Shown: piece by piece, positions 29,963 to 41,342 of the stretch
Layout: each line of letters starts with the position of its first letter
How positions within the stretch are numbered: position 1 is the first letter of the stretch
From: Promethearchaeota archaeon
Lineage (GTDB): Archaea > Asgardarchaeota > Lokiarchaeia > Sigyniarchaeales > SOKP01
Assembly (NCBI GenBank): GCA_016839555.1
Contig: JAEOUA010000002.1
Coordinates: 1 to 64,000, forward strand
Reading direction: 5' to 3'
Length of the DNA: 64,000 bases
Notes under the pieces: model-generated
Told to the model about the DNA's origin: nothing
Seen by the model: only the letters and a program-made list of their open reading frames with translations
Database searches by the model: none
Program-made: the position numbers and the translations under genes

Positions 29963-31438
29963 TTAGGAATTGATTTTCTTATTTAATTTAGTCCCATATT
30001 CATATAACTTTAAGAATGCTTTAGCTGCGATTTTTACTGATGGAAATACAATAAAATCATCATTTATAAGTTTTTCATAGAAGATTTCTCGATTTCTACC
30101 TGGATATTCATGAAGTATAAGGATAAACACTTTATTGTTGGATTCTGTATAATTTTTTATTTTGATTAGATTTTTATAATAGCTCTTGAATCGCTCGTTT
30201 TCTATATCATTCCATGCATCTGTTTCCACAACTACTAAGTCTATATCTTTTTCATCAATGGCGGTTTTACATACTAAGTAATACTCTTCTGTATTGGAAA
30301 TCCAGGGTAAATCGATCGGATTTTTTAGGCTTCCAATTCTCGCAAGATAAATTTTTTCTAATTTCCTTAAAGATTCACCCTCAAAATAGGGCATCTCTAA
30401 TCCTAAATTTGTTAGAATATCCGTTGCCAATATACCAAAACCACCTGACCATAAAATAACAAGTACTTTTTTACCTTTCGGATAATTTGTTTCTTGTTTG
30501 AGCTTTTTAAAACGGTTGATATATTTATAAAATAAATAGGTATAATTGATCAAGCTCTCTAATGAGGGTGGTACTTCAATAATCATTGTTTGTTTATAAA
30601 TTGCATCCCAAATTTTATTTTGTGTAACTATTGAACCTGTATGGGAAATCACGGCGATTTTACCTCTCTCTGTTTTTCCTCCTCTCATAAATAAAACAGG
30701 TTTATTCATGGTTTTTAAAACATTGAACAAATTAATTCCAGCTTTAGGGTGTAAGGGTGAAAATCCCTCAAAATAAACACAAATCAAATCAGTTTCTTCA
30801 TCATTATTGAAATAATCTAAAATTTCTTGGATTTGAATGTCTACACAATTTCCAATACTAATGCCTTTTGAAAAATGAAGATTATATTTATTATTGCTAA
30901 ACTTAATGAATCTTGAATGGAGATCTCCAGATTGAAATATTAAACCGATATTTCCAGATTCAATCGGAAAAGAAGGATAATATGCCACTTTACCCTTTGG
31001 AGAATAAATACCCATACAGTTTGGACCGATAGCTCTTGTGTTTTGTTTTGAATCAAGTAATTGTTTTAATTCGCTTTCAATTTTCATTCCAACCTCATCC
31101 GCTTCTCCTGTACCAGCCGTAAAAATATGGATGAATTTCACATGAATTTCTGAAAATATATCTTCAAGTGAGGGGATTAATAACTCTCTCCTTACTGATA
31201 ATATTAAAAGATCGATGCTTTTTTCGGGTATCTCATCAAACGATTTAAAACATTTTATTCCTGATATTTCATCCTCACTAGAAGAAATTAAGAATAAATT
31301 ATCTAAATCAAATCCTTGTCGTATAAATCCCTCGATGAAGTAATAGATTTTCGATTTCGCTTCATATATTGCTACAGTTTTCGGTTTAAATAAGTAATTT
31401 AAAGATTGATTGTGCTCTTCTGAATTTGTATTATCCAT
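29963..31438 (-). CDS. NDP-forming acyl-CoA synthetase alpha-subunit-like (CoA-binding/succinyl-CoA ligase-like) protein
   Basis: LFKPKTVAIYEA, RAIGPNCMGIYSP, GIGNCVDIQ-like region, AVISHTGSI. Confidence 0.8.
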   Translation of the reverse strand: MDNTNSEEHNQSLNYLFKPKTVAIYEAKSKIYYFIEGFIRQGFDLDNLFLISSSEDEISGIKCFKSFDEIPEKSIDLLILSVRRELLIPSLEDIFSEIHVKFIHIFTAGTGEADEVGMKIESELKQLLDSKQNTRAIGPNCMGIYSPKGKVAYYPSFPIESGNIGLIFQSGDLHSRFIKFSNNKYNLHFSKGISIGNCVDIQIQEILDYFNNDEETDLICVYFEGFSPLHPKAGINLFNVLKTMNKPVLFMRGGKTERGKIAVISHTGSIVTQNKIWDAIYKQTMIIEVPPSLESLINYTYLFYKYINRFKKLKQETNYPKGKKVLVILWSGGFGILATDILTNLGLEMPYFEGESLRKLEKIYLARIGSLKNPIDLPWISNTEEYYLVCKTAIDEKDIDLVVVETDAWNDIENERFKSYYKNLIKIKNYTESNNKVFILILHEYPGRNREIFYEKLINDDFIVFPSVKIAAKAFLKLYEYGTKLNKKINS

Positions 31439-31469
31439 TTTATAAAATCAATTAATATGAGTTGAAAAT

Positions 31470-32489
31470 TTATTTCGGTTTTCTTGAGAAAATCCTTTTT
31501 AGGAACGAAACTTTTTCTTCTTCCACTACCTCCTCTTTTATAATCTTTTCTGGTGCTGCTCCTTTCCAGAAGGGTAAAACTGCCCTGATTCTCTTAATTT
31601 TTTTCAGTTTAAATATTAATAATGTGCATAAATTAATAATTAAAATGTTGGAGATCAAAAGAATCAAACTTCCAAGGGTAAGACCAAAATCACGATAAAC
31701 CAAGGCAAGGCCTACATTGCTCGCAGGGGGCATTAATGATAGTGCAATAGCAATACCTACAATCGAAGATTTTATTTGTCCAGTAACAGTAAAACCTACT
31801 GCAATCCCTCCACATATAGCAATGATGATATCAAACAAATTAGGAAACGTTCTTATCTGCATTTCTGTGGTAGGCTTCGGTAATTGGATAACAAATCTGC
31901 TAAATAATCCTAACAATAATCCCGCGCTTATAGCCATTAATAATCCCACTATTTGGGAAATTAGACTTTTTCTTAAGACCCACTTATTTTTAGTAATGAT
32001 ACTGAAGGATAATCCGAGTATTGGCCCCATTAAAGGAGATAATATCATTGACGCTATTAGAATGATCGCTGAATTCGTCAGAAGCCCAACTCCCGCAATA
32101 ATTGCAGATAAAATGATAAATAAAAAGTAATTGAAAGTAGGTTCTGAGTTCTCTAATATATCTTTTTCTATTTCTTCCACTGAAACTCTCTCTGCTAACT
32201 TCATTTTTCCCTTCATTTTTCCAGTTGGTTCGGTCATATCGAAGCGAGGTATTGTTGTTTCTAAACTCAAGATATCAATTATTCCATAACTTCTTCCTAC
32301 ACCAATTTCGTTTAACTTATCGATAATTTCTGGAACAAATGTCTTTCTGTGTCTTATAGTGATAAGCGTATTAAAATCACTTTTAAGCATTATCATATGC
32401 TTTATTTGAAGATCCTCTTGCAAAACCTTGAGGACTCTTTCAACATTTTCTTCTGGGATATTTGGAATGGTAATTTGAATAAGCCTCAT
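31470..32489 (-). CDS. DUF389-family membrane protein
   Basis: ILIASMILSPLMGPILGLSFSI; N-terminal regulatory-type domain. Confidence 0.8.
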   Translation of the reverse strand: MRLIQITIPNIPEENVERVLKVLQEDLQIKHMIMLKSDFNTLITIRHRKTFVPEIIDKLNEIGVGRSYGIIDILSLETTIPRFDMTEPTGKMKGKMKLAERVSVEEIEKDILENSEPTFNYFLFIILSAIIAGVGLLTNSAIILIASMILSPLMGPILGLSFSIITKNKWVLRKSLISQIVGLLMAISAGLLLGLFSRFVIQLPKPTTEMQIRTFPNLFDIIIAICGGIAVGFTVTGQIKSSIVGIAIALSLMPPASNVGLALVYRDFGLTLGSLILLISNILIINLCTLLIFKLKKIKRIRAVLPFWKGAAPEKIIKEEVVEEEKVSFLKRIFSRKPK

Positions 32490-32713
32490 ATAATATTCAT
32501 CCCTTTATAATTATTCTTTAGAATTGAATTTTATTTTTATTATGAAAACATTAGATTAGAATTAGAATTAAATTATATTTATGCTTTTTGTTTCTATTAA
32601 ATAATTTCTAGTATTAATCTCTAAATTTTAATAATTTGAAAATAAAGCCAATGAAAACTATATTTTATTTTAGAACTATTATAAATCTTAATTAATTTTT
32701 AACTAATAACATA

Positions 32714-33616
32714 TTAAGTTGTTAATCGATCTGTTAAATGATCTTCAAAAGCTTTAAGATTCTTCCAAGAAGTTGCACACCTAATTAATTTACCAGTTTT
32801 TCCTTCTATAGTTCTCCCATCATCTGTTACTACGATTTTTAATTCTTTTATATTTAAAAATTCTTCGGAATATGCTAAATATATCGCAACAGGATCGAAT
32901 AGAGTAGATGTTGTTCTCGCTTCCATCATTTTTTTATAGACTCGTCTTTCTTTTGCCCATAATTTAGTTTGTTCACTAATTATTGAGGGTATAGGATCAT
33001 TATTTCCTATAACTCGGTCAAAATCAGCACCAGAAAGTTTTACTAATCCACAAGTATCTAAGGGGGTTATTGTTTTGTTCCAATCTGAATTAAAAACCTT
33101 TCTACAAGCATCAATATTTTGAGATATATTATATTCCACCGTGATACCTGGCAGATCCTCATAAAACCTTCGGATAGCTCCTTGCATTCCAATAAATCGA
33201 GAATTATTAATAATAGCAGAATTTTTTTTGAGTGCGGAAGCAATATTTCCAAGAGGGCCAATAGCTATTAGATTTACTTTTTCAGGCGAGTGAATTATGG
33301 TATCTATAATTGCAGAAACTCCATCATTAAATATTAATCCATTATATTGAGAGAGATCATAATCCTTTACCCATTTACGTAAAGGCCCTTTAGGTCCTTT
33401 TACCTTAATCCCAATGCCTATGGGGATATCTGTACGATCCACACTTTCAAGGAATTTCGCAACTAATTTTGCCTTAAAAGTAGTATTATGATGAGTGGTT
33501 GTAATTAATTTTACATCCAATTCTGGACATTTTAACAACATCCCAAGCGCCCATGTGTCGTCAATATCACGACCGATATCCGTGTCAAGAATAACAGGCG
33601 TCTTTTTTAAATTCAT
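32714..33616 (-). CDS. Inosine/uridine-preferring nucleoside hydrolase family protein
   Basis: VILDTDIGRDIDDTWAL, NLIAIGPLGNIASAL. Confidence 0.9.
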   Translation of the reverse strand: MNLKKTPVILDTDIGRDIDDTWALGMLLKCPELDVKLITTTHHNTTFKAKLVAKFLESVDRTDIPIGIGIKVKGPKGPLRKWVKDYDLSQYNGLIFNDGVSAIIDTIIHSPEKVNLIAIGPLGNIASALKKNSAIINNSRFIGMQGAIRRFYEDLPGITVEYNISQNIDACRKVFNSDWNKTITPLDTCGLVKLSGADFDRVIGNNDPIPSIISEQTKLWAKERRVYKKMMEARTTSTLFDPVAIYLAYSEEFLNIKELKIVVTDDGRTIEGKTGKLIRCATSWKNLKAFEDHLTDRLTT

Positions 33617-34075
33617 ATTTGAAGATTTGTACTTTATTATATTTTAATATTTAGATTCGAATTTATTTTTAAAAAGATAAAAAATTTGGACAAATTAAAA
33701 CAATCTAAAATACGAGCAGCTTTATTACTTGAAGTAAAGATCCATAAGTTTTCAAGATGAAGGTAATAAGCTTTAATCCATCATTATATTTAAAGGTTGA
33801 AAGAAATTTTGGTCCTTTTTTGCGAAGCTCGGGATATGTATCTTGACCAGAATCTTTGTATTTAATATCTAAAAGTTTTTATTTAATTTTATTTTTTAAA
33901 TTTTCTTTGAAGCATGGGAGGACGATATGGATTTAACTGCTCAACAATTCTCAACTTAGGGTTTTTTAAGTATTGTTAAAAAACAAGACTTAATGTAAGA
34001 TTTATATACTTATCGATATAATAATAAAATGTTAGTTTTAAATAAATAATGCAAGAAATAAAGAATTAATAAAAT

Positions 34076-35491
34076 GTGGTAATTTTGGCAGAAAAAAAAT
34101 CATCTAAAGATGATATTAGAAGATACTCAAAAAAAATCTTGGTTTCTTTTCAACTGGGCAATTTCGTTAATTTATTGATGAGTCAAATGTTTTCGATGCA
34201 ATTGGCGTTTTTTTACCAGAGTATAGTGGGTATTGCAATCACTCTTTATCTCATAGCCCAAGTGATTTATATGCTTTTTAACATGTTCAATGACCCTTTA
34301 ATTGGCTATTTCTGTGATAAATCAACCCGATTCGTTAAAAAATGGGGTAAGCGATTTCCTTGGATCCTCATAGGAGCTATCCCTTATTGTTTCATGGTGA
34401 TTGTCATTTATTCCGCTCCAAAAACAGCCCAAGTGGGACAAATTACCGTTTTTCTATGGTTTTTACTTTCTCAGTGTTTAATGGATACATTTTTTTCGCT
34501 TTATGATATAAATCGCTATGCTCTTTTTCCTGATAAGTTCCGCCATAATAAAGACAGGAGGATTGCTGGGACTATCACGACATATCTTGAAACCTTTGGG
34601 ATAATGGCGGGAGTGATAGTGCCAGTATTAATCATTGATACATTTGGAACTGAGCTGGGATATTTCTACATGTCAATAATTGTAGCATCTATTGCACTTA
34701 TAGCCATGATAGCGATGATTCCGGGAATAAGAGAAGATGAAATAATGATTGAGAGGAGATTGAGCATAGAAAAAGATAAAAAACCTGAACCATTCTTTTC
34801 CAACATGAAATCAACCTTAAAAGATAAAAACTTCATGGGAGTCATGATATTCTTCATCTGTTATTCGGGTTGCATGGGTCTGGTAATGGCATCTCTACCT
34901 TTCGTCGTCAGGGATATCTTACAATTATCGAAGATAGGAGAGCTCTTTGTAATTTTCTACATATTCGCAGTTATCGTAACTACTCCGCTTTGGTATAAAA
35001 TATCCTTCAAAATTGGAATAAAGAGAACAAACATGATTGGAGGAATAATCTTAGGAAGCGTCATGCTTTTGTTTCTCATCATACCACTCGGAGGGCAGGG
35101 AATTCCCATAGCCATTATCGGTTTTCTTGCTGCAGGGAGTGTGGATGGGGCTATCATTACAATGACATGGCCTCTCTTTTCAAGCGTGGTGGACAGAGCA
35201 ACGATTGACACCGGCTCTCGCCGAGAAGGAATTTATCGTGGAACGTGGGTTTTCTTTTCTCGTGTCGCTATTGTAATCCACTCTGCAATTTTTTGGTTTG
35301 TGCAAATTGTTTTCAACTATAATCCCCAAGGTAACAACACCATAGCTCAATTATTAGGCTTAAGAATTCAAGTGGGTGTCTTTCCCATAATTATAATGGG
35401 TATCGGAGTATTATTTTTCTCATTGTTCTACAAAATCTCACAAGAAGAAATGGAAGAGAATACACTTAAACTAAAGGAATTAAAATTGTAA
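34076..35491 (+). CDS. MFS transporter, GPH-like
   Basis: 12 TM; FNDPLIGYFCDKS, GKRFPWILIGAIPY; related to the gene at 16241. Confidence 0.85.
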   Translation: MVILAEKKSSKDDIRRYSKKILVSFQLGNFVNLLMSQMFSMQLAFFYQSIVGIAITLYLIAQVIYMLFNMFNDPLIGYFCDKSTRFVKKWGKRFPWILIGAIPYCFMVIVIYSAPKTAQVGQITVFLWFLLSQCLMDTFFSLYDINRYALFPDKFRHNKDRRIAGTITTYLETFGIMAGVIVPVLIIDTFGTELGYFYMSIIVASIALIAMIAMIPGIREDEIMIERRLSIEKDKKPEPFFSNMKSTLKDKNFMGVMIFFICYSGCMGLVMASLPFVVRDILQLSKIGELFVIFYIFAVIVTTPLWYKISFKIGIKRTNMIGGIILGSVMLLFLIIPLGGQGIPIAIIGFLAAGSVDGAIITMTWPLFSSVVDRATIDTGSRREGIYRGTWVFFSRVAIVIHSAIFWFVQIVFNYNPQGNNTIAQLLGLRIQVGVFPIIIMGIGVLFFSLFYKISQEEMEENTLKLKELKL

Positions 35492-35650
35492 GAAGAGAAG
35501 TTTATAATATCATCGAATGAAATAAGAGAAATCTTGAATAAATCTCATAGAAATCTTTTTATAAACTTTTTTTTTCAATTTTTATTAAAATTTTGAAACT
35601 AAATTTAATTATTATTCATTAAGGTCCTCAAAATCAATGGTAAGTAATAG

Positions 35651-35791
35651 ATGAAATCAACGCTTAAGGTTCGAATTAGTTTAAATGATGCCCATTACGG
35701 GCGTAATCTAGTGGATGGTGCAAAGTTTCTTGAATTATTTAGAGATGTCGCCACCGAACTTCTAATTAAAAATGACGGGTATTTCCTATAA
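35651..35791 (+). pseudogene. 5' fragment of a hotdog-fold 3-aminobutyryl-CoA ammonia-lyase-like gene (truncated)
   Basis: ATG ORF of 46 aa: [46 protein letters not shown]. Confidence 0.6.
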
Positions 35792-35966
35792 AAAAGCAGC
35801 GAAAATGATCATTTCTCTTTTATCATGCTTTTTGCCATAATTTAAATTATAAAATAATAATGATACTATTGGTCTTTTATTATTTAAATAGAAAAAAATT
35901 TAAATAGAATTTTTAATTTTCAAAATCAAAAGTTATGAATATAGAATACACATCTTAAATACTACC

Positions 35967-36368
35967 ATGTCTGACGAGAAACTAGAAGAAATAAAAAGGA
36001 AGAAATTTGAAGCCTATATGAACATACGTGCTCTGCCTAAAGAAATCGTACATTTAGATACTCCTGAAAGCCTTCGAGATTTGATTAATAAATTTCCTAA
36101 TAAAGTGATTATAATTGATTTTTGGGCACAGTGGTGTGCGCCATGTTTGAGTTTTGGCCCTATTTTTGAAGCATTTCAAAAAGAATATGGAAATACCTTT
36201 ATATTTACTAAAGTTAATGTAGATAATAACCCACAATTAGCTCAACACTTTGGTATTACGGGAATACCAACTACAATCTTTCTTAAAGATGGTAAATTGC
36301 TTCGTAAACAAGTAGGGGCTATGAATTATGAAAGTATGAAATTATTACTTAATAAATTTAAATCGTAA
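35967..36368 (+). CDS. Thioredoxin-fold protein
   Basis: IIDFWAQWCAPCLSFGPIFE, GIPTTIFLKDGK. Confidence 0.95.
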   Translation: MSDEKLEEIKRKKFEAYMNIRALPKEIVHLDTPESLRDLINKFPNKVIIIDFWAQWCAPCLSFGPIFEAFQKEYGNTFIFTKVNVDNNPQLAQHFGITGIPTTIFLKDGKLLRKQVGAMNYESMKLLLNKFKS

Positions 36369-36437
36369 CTTAACAAGGTTCCGTATTTCTTTATAATATT
36401 TAAAAATTAGAAAATACTGTTATAAAGGTTTATAAAA

Positions 36438-36905
36438 ATGAAGAGTATATCAGAACAAATAGAAGATTTTGAAAAGAAAGATTATCTAAAGTTAAAGAAA
36501 AGAAATATCTTCAAAAGTGAGAACCTGTTTATGGCAATTCTAGGATTAAATCTACTAGAAACACGAATATTTGCATTTTTATTGAAAAATAAAGATGTAA
36601 GCACCTCTAGAATGACTCAACTTTTCCAGATGGATAGAAGTTCTATTCAAAGAGCCTTAAAAACGCTTATCGATATGGAACTTATAAAAAGAAAATCAAT
36701 GTCCTTAAAACAATATTCAAATTTAAAAAATTTAGACTCAACAACTAAAAGAGGCTATTTATATGCTTATAATGCCTTGGACATTAAAACGATTCAAAAA
36801 CGTATGATTAATTTACTTGATAAATGGTATGAGTCTATGGCTAACTATATTCACGATTTAGACTCGCTATTTGATTGCTATGAAGAAGATGGAAGGCTCT
36901 GCTAA
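36438..36905 (+). CDS. Winged-helix transcriptional regulator (MarR/TrmB-like)
   Basis: LLETRIFAFLLKNKDVSTSRMTQLFQMDRSSIQRALKTLIDMELIKRK. Confidence 0.75.
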   Translation: MKSISEQIEDFEKKDYLKLKKRNIFKSENLFMAILGLNLLETRIFAFLLKNKDVSTSRMTQLFQMDRSSIQRALKTLIDMELIKRKSMSLKQYSNLKNLDSTTKRGYLYAYNALDIKTIQKRMINLLDKWYESMANYIHDLDSLFDCYEEDGRLC

Positions 36906-37179
36906 ACTTATTTTCTATTTAATCTAAGTCTTGCTAAATATCTCTAATAATCTTTCTCATTTTTCTTTTAAATTACTTTAGATCAAGAGATATAGAAAAT
37001 ACTGCACTATTTTTAAAAATTTAATTAATCGATTGGTCATTAAAAATTTGATTTTGTTACCCTAGAAAACATAAATAAAATTTTATAATAATATCCTTAA
37101 TAAAATTCAGAAGTTAAACAAAAGGAATACTAAATCAGTGAAACTACAAAAAATAATAAAAAAAACAAAAAAAAGTCAG

Positions 37180-37368
37180 TTAGGCACTCTCTAAAATATA
37201 TAGCATACTTCCATGAGGAATGAAAAATCTATCTTTTTCCTTGATGATTACTGTATGAAAATATTCCGCTAACCCCAAAAAACCTCGTATCACACTTTCA
37301 TCCTCTTCGAATAAAAATTTCACATGGACAATTCCATTTTTTGCCGAAATCTTTACCTCATCATACAC
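37180..37368 (-). CDS. Small hypothetical protein
   Basis: 62-aa ORF; open frame extends upstream (FIKRVFEIINELKIPLIDER) without a canonical start, so it may be truncated. Confidence 0.35.
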   Translation of the reverse strand: MYDEVKISAKNGIVHVKFLFEEDESVIRGFLGLAEYFHTVIIKEKDRFFIPHGSMLYILESA

Positions 37369-37832
37369 ACGTTCATCAATCAGCGGTATTTTTAACTCAT
37401 TTATGATTTCAAAAACACGTTTTATAAATAATTCAGAACTGATAAGCCTTGCACCTTTTTTATAATTTTATTTTATTATAGTGATCTTTATAATAAATTA
37501 TTCTAATAGTTATAAAAATCTTATAATTTAGTAATAATAATGAACCACTATATTTATTCATATTTTAATTTTAATCTCTTAATCTTTCTTTAAGAAAAAG
37601 CATTAAACAAATATAAAATTGAGAATATTTCTGTGTTACTATTCTCAAGGTTTCAAGATCTCTATTATAATGGAAAATTGGTGAATAATATTCCTATTTT
37701 GGCTAAAAACTCTTATTTGGCAAATTCTATAGAGATTAAAGCTAATTTGATTATTAATAAACATTTCATAAGGAATAAGAAACAATTAAATAATAAAAAA
37801 AAAGAATTTCAAAAAATTTGGACTTTAGATTT

Positions 37833-39233
37833 TTATGGTTTTATAATATCAGATTTACTTAAGGCCGTGATGGTTTTATCTTTAGGTTCTGGTACAAATA
37901 GGAGTGTAATAAATATTGCGATAAATGCGATTAAACTTATGCTCATTCCTGTTCCAAGAGCCGTCATAGAAACTAGCGGATTTAATAATCTCTCAGTTAT
38001 GCTACCAAATGGATTTAGTGCGTCTGAAATTAATCCCACAAAAAAACCGCCAAATGAAGCCCCTCTTGCGATGGAAAAAATTATCGAATTTGCAGATGCT
38101 CTTAGTTCTGTATCGTATAATTCCGAAGACCATACTCCAAATATCCCGTGCAATCCAAATCCAAGTGCGATTATTATGCTTGTAATTAATAGTGCATTAG
38201 AGTTATAGGCAAAAAAGATAGTTATTGCAAAGATAACTCCACCGGTAATTCCAACGATATTATCTAATCCAAATGCCCTCTTTCTTCCAATATAATCGCT
38301 TAAAAATCCAAAAAAGAACAATCCAATGGCCGCAATAACCATCACAACGAGCATATAAAGTAGAGAAGTTGTTTTAGCCGTAGTACCTCCTGTATATTGG
38401 AAGAAGTTTTGAAAAATTTGAGCGATAAATGTCTCTAAACGAGCTGTAGCCGAAGCAGAAATCTCATTATAAGTAAAAAGATACTGAAAAAACTGAGGAG
38501 CGAGGTCAACCATAGCATGATACGCAGTTTCTGCGAAATAGAACAAAAGGGTTAATAATATGGTTAATTTCACCCATTTTTTACTGAAAATCTCCTTCAC
38601 TCGTAATTTATGCTTTTCCCCTTTCTTTTTTCGAATTTCCTCATATTCAGACCATACTTCAGATTCTGGCAAAGCAATCCAAAATAAGATTAAGAATGGA
38701 AATGGAAATAAAGCCGTTAGAAAGCACCATTGCCACCCTATGGGTCCTAATATCATTGTTATTACAAGAGCGCCAATATATCCCAAAATAAATGTTGAAT
38801 GTACTAATCCCCCGGCAGCACCCCTCTTTTTGGGTGAAAAATATTCTGAGATAATAGAAAATGAGATCCCCCAGGAGACTCCAAGACCACTGCAAAGTCT
38901 TAACACGGCAAAAAGCCAAAACATATTTGCTGGTACTAGAGCAGTTAATGAGGAAAACACTGCATCCCATGCGATTGACAAAATTAACGCCTTCTTCCGT
39001 CCAAAACGGTCGCCTAATTCTCCAAAAAGTACAGCACCCGGTACTGTAAACACAAATTGAAGCGAAATTACTAATCCAATATGCGCGTCTGAAATTCCCA
39101 CAAAATATGCCTGTAACTCAGTAGAGAGAGCGCTAATAAGAACCAGAGAATATCCATCGTGCATCCACGCAATAAACGCAGCCAGTAAAATAACAACAGT
39201 TGTACCCAAAGCTCTTTTGCTTTCTTGTGCCAT
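37833..39233 (-). CDS. MFS transporter (sugar/aromatic acid-type)
   Basis: GELGDRFGRKKALI, LSDYIGRKRAFG. Confidence 0.9.
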   Translation of the reverse strand: MAQESKRALGTTVVILLAAFIAWMHDGYSLVLISALSTELQAYFVGISDAHIGLVISLQFVFTVPGAVLFGELGDRFGRKKALILSIAWDAVFSSLTALVPANMFWLFAVLRLCSGLGVSWGISFSIISEYFSPKKRGAAGGLVHSTFILGYIGALVITMILGPIGWQWCFLTALFPFPFLILFWIALPESEVWSEYEEIRKKKGEKHKLRVKEIFSKKWVKLTILLTLLFYFAETAYHAMVDLAPQFFQYLFTYNEISASATARLETFIAQIFQNFFQYTGGTTAKTTSLLYMLVVMVIAAIGLFFFGFLSDYIGRKRAFGLDNIVGITGGVIFAITIFFAYNSNALLITSIIIALGFGLHGIFGVWSSELYDTELRASANSIIFSIARGASFGGFFVGLISDALNPFGSITERLLNPLVSMTALGTGMSISLIAFIAIFITLLFVPEPKDKTITALSKSDIIKP

Positions 39234-39570
39234 CTTAAAATCTCACCAATTTTTTTATTAGAAATTAAAAATTATAATTATTAATCTTATAAATTAATTT
39301 CTTATCAGAACATTATTGATTTTCTTACTATATAAGTGTATATTTTCTTTTTAAATGAGAAAAATTTCGAAAATAATAAATAATATATGTTCATTAAAAA
39401 AGCTTTATTTTTAGCTTCTTTCAATTATAAAAAAGGGAAAAAAAAATATCTTTTGATTTCTATATGGGTTTAAGAAATAGTAAAAAGTTTTAATTATTAT
39501 TTTTTTTGAAACCAGCTGGTATCCATCCAGCATCCAGCTAAATAATATTGATTTTGTTTTTAAAAATTTT

Positions 39571-41112
39571 TTAAGTTCCAGCAATTCTTTTTGGAATCCT
39601 AGTCTGTGCTTTCAAGTTTTCATGAAATAGTTTGTTCAAAAGCTTAAACCTAATATTTTTGTAATCAGAATTAAACCAGAGATTATTTAATTCATTTGGA
39701 TCATTTTTACGATCAAATAAATCTCCATAATTTTCTGTATTTTGTTCTTCATCCTCATATACAGTTAATTTATAATCTTTCGTGATAAGATGGCGTAAGC
39801 GCACGTAGAGTGGTCCCTTAGGTCCTACTTCTTCATCATTTTCTATAAAACAACACTCTCTAATTTCTTTTTCAGGATTATCTAAGACTGGAGTAAAGTC
39901 AAATCCTTGCATATCTGGAGGATGATTTCGCTCTTTTATGCCAAGTAAATGAAGGATTGTTTTAGGCAAATCAATTGAACTAATTAATGCATCCGTTTCA
40001 GACGCTTTCTTAATATTGGGACCTCGGAATATAAGAGGCACTTGAAACACTCCATTGAACGGAGAGGGTCCTTTAAATAATAAACCATGCTCCCCCATGA
40101 GATCGCCATGATCGCTCGTATAAACTACAATGGTATTCTCATCATATCCTAATTTTTCTAAGGACGCTAAAATCTGTCCAATACTATGATCAATTAAAGC
40201 CAATGTACCATATGTCCATGCTATAAACTGCTTTGCTTCCTCTGCAGTAGTTTCTCTTAACATTGCTCCAGGAAAGACATTTATATAAGGGGCTAAAAAA
40301 GGGTGTTTCCGAAGATTTTCAATATCATTAAAATTTTCCGGCAAATTGACATCCTCAGGTTTATACATATCTCTGTATTTTCCAGGAGGACAAACTGGTT
40401 GATGGGGGTCTGGGAATGAACAATGCACATAGAAAGGTTTTTTACCGTATTCTCCTTTAGCATGACGTTCCAAAAATGCGATTGTACGTTCTTCCACATA
40501 TGCTGTGGAATATAACTCAACTGGTAAATCATGTTCACAAAACACAGAGAAAAAATGATCAATATCCTCCCATCGTTTTCGCATTGATTTGGCTAAGTGG
40601 GGAGCTCTCTCTTCTAACCAATCTTGATAGTGTCCCGTTAAGCAAGGACCATGCCCAATAGCAGTTTCTACTTCTTGATACCCATAATAGGGAATAGGAA
40701 AGTTTTCTCTTACGGGGTACCATCCTTCTTTTGGAAAAACCCAATCTCCAAAACTCTCAGTAGATTTGTCTTGAATACGATATGGCGGAGTATTAAATTG
40801 ATGGTGAAGTTTACCAAATGCAGCTGTGTGCCAACCTTTTTCTACTAATGTATCAAGAATTGTGGGTATCTTTTCTGATAAAATCATTCCATTACTTCTG
40901 ACTCCATGTACATTAGGATATAAGCCCGTAATCATTGTTGCTCGATTTGGCATACACATAGGATTAGTACAAAATGCATTGGTAAATCGAACTCCTTGAG
41001 AAGCTAATTTATCCAGATTTGGAGTTTTAAGAACGGTATTTCCTGCACAGCTCATATGATCCGCACGATGCTGATCAGTTATAATAAAGAGTACGTTTTT
41101 CTTTTTGCTCAT
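39571..41112 (-). CDS. Sulfatase with canonical CxPxR formylglycine motif
   Basis: ITDQHRADHMSC..., NPMCMPNRATMITGLYP, YTSDHGDLMGEHGL. Confidence 0.95.
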   Translation of the reverse strand: MSKKKNVLFIITDQHRADHMSCAGNTVLKTPNLDKLASQGVRFTNAFCTNPMCMPNRATMITGLYPNVHGVRSNGMILSEKIPTILDTLVEKGWHTAAFGKLHHQFNTPPYRIQDKSTESFGDWVFPKEGWYPVRENFPIPYYGYQEVETAIGHGPCLTGHYQDWLEERAPHLAKSMRKRWEDIDHFFSVFCEHDLPVELYSTAYVEERTIAFLERHAKGEYGKKPFYVHCSFPDPHQPVCPPGKYRDMYKPEDVNLPENFNDIENLRKHPFLAPYINVFPGAMLRETTAEEAKQFIAWTYGTLALIDHSIGQILASLEKLGYDENTIVVYTSDHGDLMGEHGLLFKGPSPFNGVFQVPLIFRGPNIKKASETDALISSIDLPKTILHLLGIKERNHPPDMQGFDFTPVLDNPEKEIRECCFIENDEEVGPKGPLYVRLRHLITKDYKLTVYEDEEQNTENYGDLFDRKNDPNELNNLWFNSDYKNIRFKLLNKLFHENLKAQTRIPKRIAGT

Positions 41113-41342
41113 ATCAATTATATACCTACAAATTTCTTTATAAGATTTTATGAAGAATTGTTATTAAATTAAGAGGTATAAGAATGATAATAATAAGAGG
41201 TTAACTACGTATAAATTAAACCCTAATAGATAATGAACAAGTATTAAAATATAAAAATATAAAAAAATAAAAAAATAAAAAAGAACTAATGATAAAATCA
41301 AAAGGAATGAATTTGGACTTTTTAGTTCTTAATTCTTTATAT

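Noticed and set aside
33067-33261. 64-aa minus-strand ORF within the nucleoside hydrolase
   Set aside because: Alternate-frame ORF inside a well-supported gene.
33757-33846. Short MKVISFNPSLYLKVERNFGPFLRSSGYVS* reading
   Set aside because: Only 29 aa, in a long spacer; might be a gene remnant but no family could be recognised.
37633-38208. 191-aa plus-strand ORF as a gene
   Set aside because: Its 3' two-thirds is antisense to the MFS gene at 37833..39233. The 5' part (YYNGKLVNNIPILAKNSYLANSIEIKANLIINKHF) looks protein-like and could be a remnant, but I cannot assign it.
38560-39060. 166-aa plus-strand ORF opposite the MFS transporter
   Set aside because: Antisense shadow ORF with no family signal.
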